From positions 2,082,001 to 2,146,000 of the forward strand of contig CP081161.1 of the NCBI GenBank assembly GCA_025141675.1: DNA of 64,000 nucleotides, read 5' to 3'. Under the pieces are notes generated by a model. The model saw nothing but the letters and a program-made list of their open reading frames with translations. It ran no database searches and was not told the origin of the DNA. This document shows, in pieces, positions 9,451 to 17,961 of the stretch. The stretch is from Rhodobacteraceae bacterium S2214. GTDB lineage: Bacteria; Pseudomonadota; Alphaproteobacteria; Rhodobacterales; Rhodobacteraceae. The position numbers and the translations under genes were made by a program. Positions within the stretch are counted from its first letter, which is position 1. Each line of letters opens with the position of its first letter.

Positions 9451-10203
9451 TCAACTCTGCGGCGCGGTGCCAGCTTTCTGCGCATCACGTTTCGCGAACA
9501 CGCTTTGCGCAAGGGTTTCCGTATATTCGGCCAGTTTACAAAGCAGTGCATCTGCGGCCGCTGCGTCGTTCGCAGCGACGGCATCTGCGATGTCGGTATG
9601 GATCTGGACAATGGTTTCGCGGTTGCGGGCCGTGAATGTGATCATGTTCATTAGCGGCTGCATGGCTTCAACGGCACCGGCCAGTTGGTACGATAGAACC
9701 GGATTACCGGCAGCATCAACCAACGCACGATGAAAGGCGACGTCAGATGCGCAGAACGCTTCATCACTGAGACCCGGTTGGGCTTGGCGGTGTGTCTCTG
9801 CGCGCATAGTGGCCAAATGATCTGCGGTCCTGCGCTGCGCCGATAAGGGCGCACAGGCTCGTTCAAGCGCATAGCGGGCTTCGCAGGCGGTTTGAAAACT
9901 GACCGAGTTCATCGACAATAGTAGCGTCGACGTGGTCACGTGCTGTCCGTAGGCGTCTTCGAACCGCAGCCGGTTAACAAAAGCGCCACCCGTGGCGCCG
10001 CGTTGCGTTCGGATTAGGCTTTGCGCGGCCAATCGTTTCAATGCTTCACGAACTGTCGGCCGCGACACATCAAACTGATCAGCTAGTTCCGCTTCGGACG
10101 GCAGGCGTTCGTCGACAGGTAAGCTACCTGCGATAATCCCGTCGCGGATTGCTTTTGCGATCTGGGCAGAGAGATCAATTTTGCTATCTGGATCAATTTT
10201 CAT
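9451..10203 (-). CDS. GntR/FadR-type transcription regulator, probable DMSP-operon regulator
   Basis: 250 aa. N-terminal winged helix at about residues 10-75 (PVDERLPSEAELADQFDVSRPTVREALKRL in two overlapping parts), followed by an FCD-type all-helical effector domain (ALERACAPLSAQRR, FHRALVDAAGNPVL). It is divergent from the DUF2182-to-acuI unit that contains dmdA, with two GTCNGAC palindromes directly before its own start. In Ruegeria a GntR gene also neighbours dmdA, so control of DMSP genes is a fair inference; the effector might be DMSP, acrylate or a CoA thioester. Confidence 0.93.
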   Translation of the reverse strand: MKIDPDSKIDLSAQIAKAIRDGIIAGSLPVDERLPSEAELADQFDVSRPTVREALKRLAAQSLIRTQRGATGGAFVNRLRFEDAYGQHVTTSTLLLSMNSVSFQTACEARYALERACAPLSAQRRTADHLATMRAETHRQAQPGLSDEAFCASDVAFHRALVDAAGNPVLSYQLAGAVEAMQPLMNMITFTARNRETIVQIHTDIADAVAANDAAAADALLCKLAEYTETLAQSVFAKRDAQKAGTAPQS

Positions 10204-10228
10204 TTGTCAGACAATTAAACGTCTGACA
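10204..10228. promoter_or_regulatory. Paired palindromic operators of the GntR regulator
   Basis: TTGTCAGACAA (10204-10214) is a perfect 5-1-5 palindrome. It is followed by a second core, GTCTGAC (10221-10227). Taken together, TGTCAGAC and GTCTGACA also form an 8-8-8 inverted repeat. The sites sit one base upstream of the gntR start and 39 nt before the divergent gene, the usual place for a GntR autorepressor site. Binding is inferred, not shown. Confidence 0.7.
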
Positions 10229-10266
10229 TATGATTTGGCAAGTGTTTGCGTTGGGAGGCGTAAGAC

Positions 10267-11016
10267 GTGACAACTTCACCCGTTCAATTTCCATTGCGGT
10301 CGATCCTGTGGGTGCTGTTCTTTGCGGCCATTCTAGGCGCGTGGGCATTCATGTTCATAATGGCGCGGATGTCTGGCGTGGATGTGATCGGGCGGCCTGT
10401 GGGCATGAATATGATGCCGATGACCAGCTTCGGTGCCTTGTTCCCGATGTGGGCGATCATGATGGCAGCGATGATGTTGCCAACGATGGTGCCAACATTG
10501 CGCAACTACGAAGCCTTGATGAAAAGCGCGGATGGCACACGGGCAGGGTGGATCGGTGTTCTAATCGGTTATTTCATCACTTGGGTCGGTTTTGCGGCGC
10601 TCATCAGCATCGTGCAGGTCCTTCTGATCCAGTGGAATGTCGTGGACAGCCTTGGCATTTCGACAACCGGTTGGTTCGCGGCCGGTTTATTGATCGTTGT
10701 CGGAGCGTTCCAATTCACCCGCGCGAAAGAGATTTGCCACGGTGTTTGCCACAGCCCGATGACCTATTTTCTTGGACATTGGAAAACTGGATTTGGTGGC
10801 GGGCTGCGGATGGGCCTTGGCTTGGGCGCGTTCTGCGTTGGCTGCTGTTGGGGCTTTATGGCCTTGGGGTTTGTGGGTGGCGTGATGAGCCTGCTTTGGA
10901 TGGGGCTGGCGACGCTCTTTATGATTTTTGAAAAACTACCGCAGATCGGGCACCGGCTGACGAAACCGGCGGGTGTGGTCTTGATTGGTGCGGGCCTGTT
11001 GCTCGCCGTACTTTAG
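10267..11016 (+). CDS. DUF2182 membrane protein (predicted metal-binding)
   Basis: 249 aa, GTG start with GGGAGG upstream. Six to seven hydrophobic segments and many Met-rich patches (VGMNMMPMTSFGALFPMW, AIMMAAMMLPTMVPT) identify the DUF2182 family, described as predicted metal-binding integral membrane proteins. A Cys/His patch, KEICHGVCHSPM, and FCVGCCWG add possible ligands. It is the first gene of the unit that continues through DUF1326, DinB, dmdA and acuI, and is divergent from gntR. Substrate unknown. Confidence 0.88.
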   Translation: MTTSPVQFPLRSILWVLFFAAILGAWAFMFIMARMSGVDVIGRPVGMNMMPMTSFGALFPMWAIMMAAMMLPTMVPTLRNYEALMKSADGTRAGWIGVLIGYFITWVGFAALISIVQVLLIQWNVVDSLGISTTGWFAAGLLIVVGAFQFTRAKEICHGVCHSPMTYFLGHWKTGFGGGLRMGLGLGAFCVGCCWGFMALGFVGGVMSLLWMGLATLFMIFEKLPQIGHRLTKPAGVVLIGAGLLLAVL

Positions 11017-11029
11017 GAAAGGGATGGAC

Positions 11030-11737
11030 ATGGCGGAAAAGACGAGACTTCCAGCGGATCAGATTGCGATTTCCCAACGGATTGACCAGCGGATGCCAAA
11101 TCCCGGCAGACGTAAAATGTCCCCGACGGACTGGGCGATTAAGGGTGAATTGTTCTTGAACTGCTCTTGCACGACCTTCTGTCCTTGCGTTGTGTCGCTT
11201 GGTGCGCATCCGCCAACTGAAGGGCATTGCCATGCATGGATGGCGATTGCGATTGATGAAGGGCATTTCGAGGGCGAAGATCTTGCGGGTCTGAATATTG
11301 GTCTGCTTGTTGATATTCCGGGACGCATGGCCGAAGGCGGCTGGCGCGTTGCGGCCTATGTTGACGAACGTGCAACGCAAAAGGCCTACAACGGGTTGCT
11401 CAAGATTTTCTCCGGCCAAGCTGGCGGCACGACAGGCCTGTTCACGATGTTGGTGTCTGACATCATCGGGGCCGAACGTGAAAAGGTCGAAATCGTGCGC
11501 GATGGGACCAAACGCGGCATCTACATTGGACGTAAAATCCAAGGCGAAATCGAAATGATCACCGGCAAAAACAAAGAAGAACCGGTGATGGTCACCAATT
11601 CGAAATACTGGATGGGTTCCGAAATTATTGCTGCTCAAGGCACCAAGTCCCGTGTCCGTGACTACGGTCGTGTTTGGGACTTTGGTGGGAAATCTGCAGA
11701 GATCTGTCCGATCGATTGGAAAGGTCCACGTCCGTGA
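11030..11737 (+). CDS. DUF1326-family protein with Cys-rich motif
   Basis: 235 aa from ATG 11030; ATG 11024 is equally possible after AGGAAAGGG. The motif LFLNCSCTTFCPCVVS (Cys at four close positions) plus GHCHAW look like a metal or redox site and are typical of DUF1326. No signal peptide. DUF1326 and DUF2182 genes are often neighbours, so they may act together. Its last 4 nt overlap the GTG start of the DinB gene. Confidence 0.88.
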   Translation: MAEKTRLPADQIAISQRIDQRMPNPGRRKMSPTDWAIKGELFLNCSCTTFCPCVVSLGAHPPTEGHCHAWMAIAIDEGHFEGEDLAGLNIGLLVDIPGRMAEGGWRVAAYVDERATQKAYNGLLKIFSGQAGGTTGLFTMLVSDIIGAEREKVEIVRDGTKRGIYIGRKIQGEIEMITGKNKEEPVMVTNSKYWMGSEIIAAQGTKSRVRDYGRVWDFGGKSAEICPIDWKGPRP

Positions 11738-12237
11738 TCACGCCAGAGTTCTGCCGTACAATGGCGCGCTACAACGCGTGGCAAAACGACGGATTGCGCA
11801 AGGTTGTCGCGGAGATGGACGAAGATATACTGCGGCAGGATCGCGGTGCTTTCTTTGGCTCTATTTTTGGTACGTTGAACCATTTGCTCTGGGGCGACAT
11901 GACCTGGATGTCTCGTTTCGATGGCGGTGAAAGTCCTGAGAACGTGATTGAAGGCAGCGAAAACCTGACGCCAACGCCAGCCGAATGGGCCACACAGCGG
12001 TTTCGCATGGACGGGCGCATTCAGTTATGGGCCGAAAGTCTGAAAAGCGTGGACCTGACGGGCGATGTGACGTGGTTTTCGGGTTCAATCCAAGCCGAGG
12101 TCAGCCGCCCGCGGGCGATGTGCATCACGCATTTCTTTAACCATCAAACTCACCATCGCGGTCAAATTCACGCGATGCTCACCGCTGCGGGCGCAAATCC
12201 ACAGCCAACTGATCTTGTTTTCATGCCGGAGACCTGA
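11734..12237 (+). CDS. DinB-family protein
   Basis: 167 aa from GTG 11734, which overlaps the previous stop (GTGA) and has GGAAAGGT upstream. It has the DinB four-helix layout with three histidines able to bind a metal: the one in GTLNHLLWGD near residue 47 and those in HQTHHRGQIHAML near residues 138-146. DinB-fold proteins include thiol-dependent transferases as well as many of unknown role. It ends 4 nt before dmdA, so it is very probably co-transcribed with it. A thiol-linked step in DMSP or acrylate metabolism is speculation. Confidence 0.88.
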   Translation: MITPEFCRTMARYNAWQNDGLRKVVAEMDEDILRQDRGAFFGSIFGTLNHLLWGDMTWMSRFDGGESPENVIEGSENLTPTPAEWATQRFRMDGRIQLWAESLKSVDLTGDVTWFSGSIQAEVSRPRAMCITHFFNHQTHHRGQIHAMLTAAGANPQPTDLVFMPET

Positions 12238-12241
12238 CGAA

Positions 12242-13342
12242 ATGGCGATGATCTCTCAATCTCGGCGCCTGCGCCGCACACCTTTTAGCGATGGTGTCGA
12301 AGCGGCAGGCGTCAAAGCCTATACGATTTACAATCATATGTTGCTGCCGACGGTGTTTGAGAGTGTGGAAGATGACTACCACCATCTAAAAAACCATGTA
12401 CAGATTTGGGATGTCTCTGTCGAACGCCAAGTAGAATTGCGCGGTCCGGATGCAGCACGCTTGATGCAGATGCTGACGCCACGTGATCTGCGTGGAATGA
12501 CAGCGGGGCAATGCTATTACGTGCCGATCGTTGATGAAACGGGCGGTATGCTGAACGATCCCGTGGCTTTGAAGCTATCCGAGGATCGCTGGTGGATATC
12601 GATTGCAGACAGCGATTTGTTGTTCTGGGTGAAGGGGCTCGCATACGGTTACCGCTTGGACGTTCTGGTTGATGAACCGGATGTGTCGCCCTTAGCCGTT
12701 CAAGGTCCGCAAGCCGAAGATTTGATGGCGCGCGTCTTTGGTGAAGCGGTCAGAAACGTCAAATTCTTCCGTTTTGGGTGGTTCGATTTCCAAGGGCAAA
12801 GCCTTGTCGTGGCCCGCTCTGGCTATTCCAAACAAGGTGGTTACGAGATTTACGTCGAAGGGTCAGCGCTAGGGATGCCGTTGTGGAATACGCTGATGGA
12901 AGCCGGTGCCGATCTGGATGTGCGGGCAGGGTGCCCCAATCTGATCGAACGGATTGAAGGTGGTCTGTTGTCCTACGGGAACGACATGAACCGCGAAAAT
13001 ACACCACATGAATGCGGGCTGGGGCGGTTTTGTTCGACGCAAACAGCCATCGGGTGCGTTGGGCGTGATGCCCTGCTGCGGGTGGCGAAGGAAGGCCCGA
13101 CACAGCAGCTCCGCCCGATTGAGATCGCGGGTAAAGTCCCTGCATGTGACCGCGTCTGGCCGATCTTGGCCAATGGAAAGCAGGTCGGGCGCATGACGTC
13201 TGCGGCTAACAGCCCTGATTTTGGCACCGGTGTTGGTATCGGGATGGTGAAAATGACGCATTGGGACCCTGAGACGGTGCTGCAAGTTCAAACACCTGAT
13301 GGGCCGCTTGATGCAATAGTACGCGAAAATTTCTGGATTTAG
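12242..13342 (+). CDS. dmdA: Dimethylsulfoniopropionate demethylase DmdA
   Basis: 366 aa, normal length. It belongs to the GcvT/aminomethyltransferase fold and moves a methyl group from DMSP to tetrahydrofolate, giving methylmercaptopropionate. It matches recalled Ruegeria pomeroyi DmdA closely: SRRLRRTPFSDGVEAAGVK at the N-terminus, YNHMLLPTVF, SPLAVQGPQAEDLMARVFG, SKQGGYEIYVEGS, LSYGNDMNRENTP and the end VRENFW. ATG 12242 has GGAG upstream. acuI follows 87 nt later. A glycine-cleavage GcvT role is unlikely because no gcvH/gcvP neighbour is present and the DmdA motifs are specific. Confidence 0.93.
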   Translation: MAMISQSRRLRRTPFSDGVEAAGVKAYTIYNHMLLPTVFESVEDDYHHLKNHVQIWDVSVERQVELRGPDAARLMQMLTPRDLRGMTAGQCYYVPIVDETGGMLNDPVALKLSEDRWWISIADSDLLFWVKGLAYGYRLDVLVDEPDVSPLAVQGPQAEDLMARVFGEAVRNVKFFRFGWFDFQGQSLVVARSGYSKQGGYEIYVEGSALGMPLWNTLMEAGADLDVRAGCPNLIERIEGGLLSYGNDMNRENTPHECGLGRFCSTQTAIGCVGRDALLRVAKEGPTQQLRPIEIAGKVPACDRVWPILANGKQVGRMTSAANSPDFGTGVGIGMVKMTHWDPETVLQVQTPDGPLDAIVRENFWI

Positions 13343-13349
13343 CGCGTTT

Positions 13350-13405
13350 GGCTGTCGGGGGAGCCTCCGGCGGAGATATTTATGACCAAAAGAATGTGGG
13401 CGGTT
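13350..13405. repeat. Intergenic GCCTCCGGCGG-type motif
   Basis: The dmdA-acuI gap contains GGGGGAGCCTCCGGCGGAGA followed by TATTTATGACCAAAAGAA. As I recall it, close variants of this sequence recur between genes in many Rhodobacteraceae genomes. The core CTCC-GGC-GGAG can fold into a small hairpin followed by an AT-rich run. Its function is unknown; it could affect mRNA processing or be a small RNA-like element. Confidence 0.45.
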
Positions 13406-13429
13406 TGCCCAGATTGAAAGGAAGAGAAG

Positions 13430-14413
13430 ATGTTTAACGCGTTAGTCGTCGACAAAAACGATGAAGGAAAAACATCCGCTGCGGTCAAGCAGTTGGGTTT
13501 GGATGATTTGCCTGCAGGTGAAGTGACCGTCGCCGTTGAGTATTCGACCGTGAATTACAAAGACGGGCTTTGCATTGGGCCGGGTGGTGGTCTTGTACGG
13601 AACTATCCACACATTCCTGGGATCGATTTTGCAGGTACGGTCGAGGCATCCGATGATCCACGCTACAAGGCAGGCGATAAAGTTGTCCTGACTGGCTGGC
13701 GCGTGGGTGAAGCGCACTGGGGTGGCTATTCCCAAAAGGCGCGTGTGAAGGCGGACTGGTTGGTCCCGCTGCCTGCGGGATTGGACACACGTCAGGCAAT
13801 GGCCGTGGGGACTGCTGGTTTCACAGCGATGTTGGCTGTCATGGCGCTTGAAGATCATGGCATCAAGGATGGACCTGTACTGGTGACCGGTGCTGCCGGT
13901 GGTGTTGGATCAGTTGCGACCGCAATTCTGGCAAAGCTCGGCCATGACGTTGCAGCAGTAACCGGGCGCCCCGAAACGGCTGATTATCTAACATCACTGG
14001 GCGCCACCCAGATTGTCCCACGTGAAGACCTGAACGAAACGACTAAACGCCCACTTGAAGCTGAAACATGGGCAGGTTGCGTCGATGCAGTTGGCGGTGA
14101 AATGCTCGCGCGTGTTCTTGGCCAAATGAAATACGGCGCGTCGGTCAGTGCTGTCGGTCTTGCGGGTGGGGCGGGTCTTCCAGCAACTGTCATTCCATTT
14201 CTGTTGCGCGGCGTAAACCTCTTGGGGATCGACAGTGTGATGCAACCCTATGACAACCGCGTACGGGCTTGGGAACGGATCGCAAAAGACCTGCCGATGG
14301 ATAAGCTAGAAGCCATGGTTCAGCCAGCCACTTTGTCTGACCTGCCCGCGTTGGGGCGCGACATTTTGAAAGGTCAGGTCAAAGGGCGTGTCGTCGTTGA
14401 CGTGAACGGCTAA
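13430..14413 (+). CDS. acuI: Acrylyl-CoA reductase (NADPH) AcuI
   Basis: 327 aa zinc-free medium-chain reductase. It reduces toxic acryloyl-CoA to propionyl-CoA during DMSP catabolism. N-terminal YSTVNYKDGL, PHIPGIDFAGTVE, the NADPH-binding VTGAAGGVGSVA (152-163) and DSVMQPYDNRVRAWERIA are typical of the AcuI/YhdH group. AAGGAAGAG precedes ATG 13430. Placement just after dmdA is the known Roseobacter arrangement and supports this function over a generic quinone reductase. Confidence 0.93.
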   Translation: MFNALVVDKNDEGKTSAAVKQLGLDDLPAGEVTVAVEYSTVNYKDGLCIGPGGGLVRNYPHIPGIDFAGTVEASDDPRYKAGDKVVLTGWRVGEAHWGGYSQKARVKADWLVPLPAGLDTRQAMAVGTAGFTAMLAVMALEDHGIKDGPVLVTGAAGGVGSVATAILAKLGHDVAAVTGRPETADYLTSLGATQIVPREDLNETTKRPLEAETWAGCVDAVGGEMLARVLGQMKYGASVSAVGLAGGAGLPATVIPFLLRGVNLLGIDSVMQPYDNRVRAWERIAKDLPMDKLEAMVQPATLSDLPALGRDILKGQVKGRVVVDVNG

Positions 14414-14437
14414 ACGCGACCAGTCACAACTAAAAAT

Positions 14438-14474
14438 CCGGGCTTACGCGTTTGCACGCGTGAGCCCGTTTTTA
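14438..14474 (+). terminator. Intrinsic terminator after acuI
   Basis: A stem of CGGGCTTACGCGT against ACGCGTGAGCCCG (one mismatch) with a short TTGC loop, followed by TTTTTA. It closes the DUF2182-dmdA-acuI transcript and separates it from the BCCT gene, which therefore has its own promoter in 14475-14693, where I see no other gene. Confidence 0.88.
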
Positions 14475-14693
14475 TTGCGATGATTGTACCGAGTCGAAGC
14501 ATTACACCTTTGATGTGAATTTCGGCTCAATTCGCAGTTGAAAGGACTTACGACGCCGTTCGGGCTAAATTTGCTTAACAAACTGTCGTTTCGGTCTCTC
14601 ATATGCGACAGAATGACGCAAATTGGGGTTATCTGGCCTGCGTTTTACCCACATACTGATCGACACAAAAGAACAGGGAACAGGGGAACTACT

Positions 14694-16373
14694 ATGGCGC
14701 TTAAACCACCATTATCGGATCTCCCGATTAATACCGCAGACAGCGGTTTTTATCGGGGCTTTAGCGTAAACGTTACGATTATTTCGAAGATCATCATCAG
14801 CGTGCTCGTCGTTTGGGCGATCGTCTGGCCTGAATGGGCTGGCGAAGTGCTTGGGGCTTGGAACCAGGTGATCCTGCGCAATTTCGCTGCGTGGTACATT
14901 TGGACAGTGACGTTGTTTGTCGTCGTCTGCCTTGGCCTTGCGCTGTGGCCGACCGCTGGCCGGCTGAATTTGGGCCAAGACGGTGAAAAACCGGAGTTCT
15001 CGAATTTCTCGTGGTTCTCGATGATGTTTGGTGCCGGTATCGGTGTGGGGATGTTGACATGGGCGGTCGCAGAGCCTGTCGCGCATTTCCAAAACAACCC
15101 GTCTGTTATTCAAGGCGTCACAACTGCACTTGAAGCAGACAACGTGCGGACCGCATATGTGTGGTCATTCCTGCACTGGGGACTGGGTGCATGGGCGTGC
15201 TATGCAATTGCGGGTCTCGCACTTGCCTTCTTTAGCTACAGACGCGGCTTGCCGCTGACGATCCGGTCGTCACTAACACCATTGTTCGGGAAATCCTTGT
15301 CCGGTGTGTTGGGGCATATCATTGATATCGTCGCTGTTGTTGCCACCATTTTGGGCGTGGCGCAGACACTTGGGTTCGGCGTGGAGCAATTCGTGGCGGG
15401 TCTGTCGCGCATTGGAATCAGCGGACTAGCGCTAGAAGATGGTTCTGCGACATCACTGGGTATCGTCGTTGCTTTGCTGGTGATCATGGGCGCGTCGACG
15501 CTGTCTGCATTGTCTGGTGTTGGTAAAGGGATCAAATGGCTGTCGAACATCAATATGGTTTTATCGATCGTTCTGCTCGGCTTTTTCATCCTGTTTGGTG
15601 CGACGTTCTTTGGTGCGACCGCGTTCTTTGTGGGGATCTTTGACTATCTCGTTGCGTTGCCATGGCTTAGCATTAATGTTTACGCATCTGACGGCGTTGA
15701 AGGATCCGAAGCATTCAAACTGGCGCAGTGGCAGGGCTGGTGGCCTGTGTTCTACTGGGCATGGTGGATTGCTTTTGCGCCGTTCGTAGGTTTGTTCCTT
15801 GCGCGTATTTCGCGTGGCCGCACAATCCGCGAATTCGTGTTGGGCGCGATGATCGTTCCATCCCTGATGTGCTTTGTTTGGTTCGCTTGGGCCGGTGGTA
15901 CTGCCATTGACCTAGAACTAAATGGCGGCGCGGATGGCGTGATCTTGGGCGCGGCGAATGGCGACAAAATCTTCGCGATGACTGCGTATATGCTTGAACC
16001 AATCAGTCAGGTTCTGTCGTGGGCCATGGCCGTTATGATTGTGGTCTTGTTGATGACATTCTTGGTGACGTCCGCTGACTCCGCAGTGTTGATCGTAAAT
16101 ACGATCAACGCAGCTGGTGACGAAGGTCCAAAGGCACGCCCACACATCCTGTTCTGGGGGGCCGCGCTTGCGCTTGTTGTGGGGGGCTTGCTGATCTCTG
16201 GCGGGACAGGAGCCATCCAAACAGCGATGGTGATCGGGGCCTTACCGTTCTCGATCGTGATGGTGTTGATGTGTATCGCGCTGATCAAGGCGATCTACAA
16301 CGATGGCCGTCGCGAAGCTGCAGGCATTCCGACATTGTCTGACGACATTCCGGATGCGATGCCCGCTGAATAA
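14694..16373 (+). CDS. BCCT-family transporter, probable DMSP/betaine uptake
   Basis: 559 aa from ATG 14694, which follows CAGGGGAAC; the open frame reaches 14538 but lacks family similarity before 14694. About twelve membrane helices. The BCCT signature region is clear: FYWAWWIAFAPFVGLFLAR then ISRGRTIREF, and MMFGAGIGVGMLTWAVAEP. BCCT carriers import quaternary ammonium or sulfonium osmolytes such as glycine betaine, choline or DMSP. Its place beside dmdA-acuI suggests DMSP, but substrate cannot be read from the sequence. Confidence 0.92.
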   Translation: MALKPPLSDLPINTADSGFYRGFSVNVTIISKIIISVLVVWAIVWPEWAGEVLGAWNQVILRNFAAWYIWTVTLFVVVCLGLALWPTAGRLNLGQDGEKPEFSNFSWFSMMFGAGIGVGMLTWAVAEPVAHFQNNPSVIQGVTTALEADNVRTAYVWSFLHWGLGAWACYAIAGLALAFFSYRRGLPLTIRSSLTPLFGKSLSGVLGHIIDIVAVVATILGVAQTLGFGVEQFVAGLSRIGISGLALEDGSATSLGIVVALLVIMGASTLSALSGVGKGIKWLSNINMVLSIVLLGFFILFGATFFGATAFFVGIFDYLVALPWLSINVYASDGVEGSEAFKLAQWQGWWPVFYWAWWIAFAPFVGLFLARISRGRTIREFVLGAMIVPSLMCFVWFAWAGGTAIDLELNGGADGVILGAANGDKIFAMTAYMLEPISQVLSWAMAVMIVVLLMTFLVTSADSAVLIVNTINAAGDEGPKARPHILFWGAALALVVGGLLISGGTGAIQTAMVIGALPFSIVMVLMCIALIKAIYNDGRREAAGIPTLSDDIPDAMPAE

Positions 16374-16393
16374 GCAAATTCGATTGAATGAAG

Positions 16394-16425
16394 AGGGCCT
16401 CGGCGGTAACGTCGGGGCCCTTTTT
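16394..16425 (+). terminator. Intrinsic terminator after the BCCT gene
   Basis: AGGGCCTCGGCG / GTCGGGGCCCT stem-loop around a GTAA-containing loop, with TTTTT at 16421-16425. Confidence 0.85.
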
Positions 16426-16539
16426 CGTTTTGGCCCGTTGTGATGTTGGCTGATTTTGCAGAATTGGGCGAATTGCCTACGAACGGTTGTTGACGTCTGT
16501 GACGTAGGGCTATGTCTGACTAAAAGAAGGACAACTGCT

Positions 16540-17961
16540 GTGACCGATACTTGCCCGATTATTGTTTGGTTCCGCCGCGATTTACGTCTAGGCGATCACC
16601 CCGCATTGACGGATGCCTGCAAAACGGGACGGCCGGTCATCCCGCTTTTCATTTACGATCAGGTGACCGAAGAACAGGGAGCGGCCCCACGCATGCGGCT
16701 GGGGCTTTCAGTCAAAGCTCTGGCTCATGATCTTGAAGGGATTGGAAGCAAATTGATCTTGCGGCGCGGGGATGCTCTGACTGTCTTGCAGGACGTCATT
16801 GAGGAAACTGGCGCGGACACGATCTTTTGGTCACGTCTATATGATGTTGCAGCCAAAGCGCGCGACACGGATGTGAAAGCCGCGCTGAACGCGGATGGAC
16901 ACACCGTACAAAGCTTTCCGGGGCATTTGCTGTTTGAGCCGTGGACCGTGGAAACCAAGACCGGCGGCTTCTACAAGGTTTTCACGCCCATGTGGAAAAC
17001 CGTGCGGGGACGTGAACTCGATACTCCGTTGGCCCGACCATCGAAGCTCGCCCAGCCTGACAATTGGCCAAAGTCCGATGCGCTTGATGACTGGGACATG
17101 GGGGGCGACATGAAACGTGCATACGACGTGTTGCTTCCACATTGCACGGTTGGTGAAACAGCCGCGCGGGACCGTTTGGACACCTTTATTGCGGAGCGTG
17201 TCGAGACTTATCAAAAGAACCGCGATCTGCCCGCAGTCAAAGGAACATCAGGGCTGTCTGAAAATCTGACCTATGGCGAGATTTCCCCGCTTGTTTGCTG
17301 GCATGCAGGATGGCAGGCGTTACACGATGGAAAATCCGATGCAGAGATTTTCTTGAAAGAACTCGTCTGGCGCGAATTTGCTTACCACCTGACCCATCAT
17401 ACGCCCCGTATCGAGACGGACAATTGGAAAGAAGATTGGGACGCATTCCCGTGGAATACGGATGAACGGCGTGCAGAAGTGAAGGCATGGAAGCAGGGTC
17501 GCACAGGAATACCGTTTGTCGATGCAGCGATGCGGGAAATGTATGTGACTGGGACGATGCATAACCGTGGTCGCATGATCGTGGCGTCTTACCTAACGAA
17601 ACATCTGATGTGTCATTGGAAAATCGGACGTGATTGGTTCGCCGATTGTTTGATTGATTGGGATCCTGCGTCAAATGCAATGGGCTGGCAGTGGTCAGCG
17701 GGTTCGGGGCCGGACGCCACACCTTATTTCCGCGTGTTCAATCCGGTGTCCCAGTTGGATAAGTTCGATAAGGAGCACCGTTACCCGAAACGCTGGATTG
17801 CTGAGGGACAATCTGATCCGTCTGACACCGCTTTGTCCTACTTCGACGCGATCCCTAAGCACTGGAACATGTCCGCAGATGATCCATATCCCGACGCCAT
17901 CGTTGCCCCAGATGTGGGACGCAAGCGTGCATTAGATGCCTATCAGTCGCGGGATTTCTAA
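16540..17961 (+). CDS. phrB: Deoxyribodipyrimidine photolyase (class I)
   Basis: 473 aa from GTG 16540 with AAGGA eight bases upstream. It uses light to split cyclobutane pyrimidine dimers. The N-terminal antenna domain begins IIVWFRRDLRLGDHPAL; the C-terminal FAD domain has TGIPFVDAAMREMYVTG, MHNRGRMIVASYLTKHL and DWDPASNAMGWQWSAGSG, including the conserved Trp-rich stretch. It ends in a 4-nt tail-to-tail overlap with the deaminase-like gene. In Rhodobacter sphaeroides both phrA and cfaA belong to the RpoE light-stress regulon, so having phrB and cfa two genes apart may be meaningful; I did not find a convincing RpoE site. Confidence 0.95.
   Translation: MTDTCPIIVWFRRDLRLGDHPALTDACKTGRPVIPLFIYDQVTEEQGAAPRMRLGLSVKALAHDLEGIGSKLILRRGDALTVLQDVIEETGADTIFWSRLYDVAAKARDTDVKAALNADGHTVQSFPGHLLFEPWTVETKTGGFYKVFTPMWKTVRGRELDTPLARPSKLAQPDNWPKSDALDDWDMGGDMKRAYDVLLPHCTVGETAARDRLDTFIAERVETYQKNRDLPAVKGTSGLSENLTYGEISPLVCWHAGWQALHDGKSDAEIFLKELVWREFAYHLTHHTPRIETDNWKEDWDAFPWNTDERRAEVKAWKQGRTGIPFVDAAMREMYVTGTMHNRGRMIVASYLTKHLMCHWKIGRDWFADCLIDWDPASNAMGWQWSAGSGPDATPYFRVFNPVSQLDKFDKEHRYPKRWIAEGQSDPSDTALSYFDAIPKHWNMSADDPYPDAIVAPDVGRKRALDAYQSRDF

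Noticed and set aside
12242-13342. Glycine cleavage T-protein instead of DmdA
   Set aside because: DmdA-specific N- and C-terminal motifs, acuI next to it and no gcvH/gcvP nearby.
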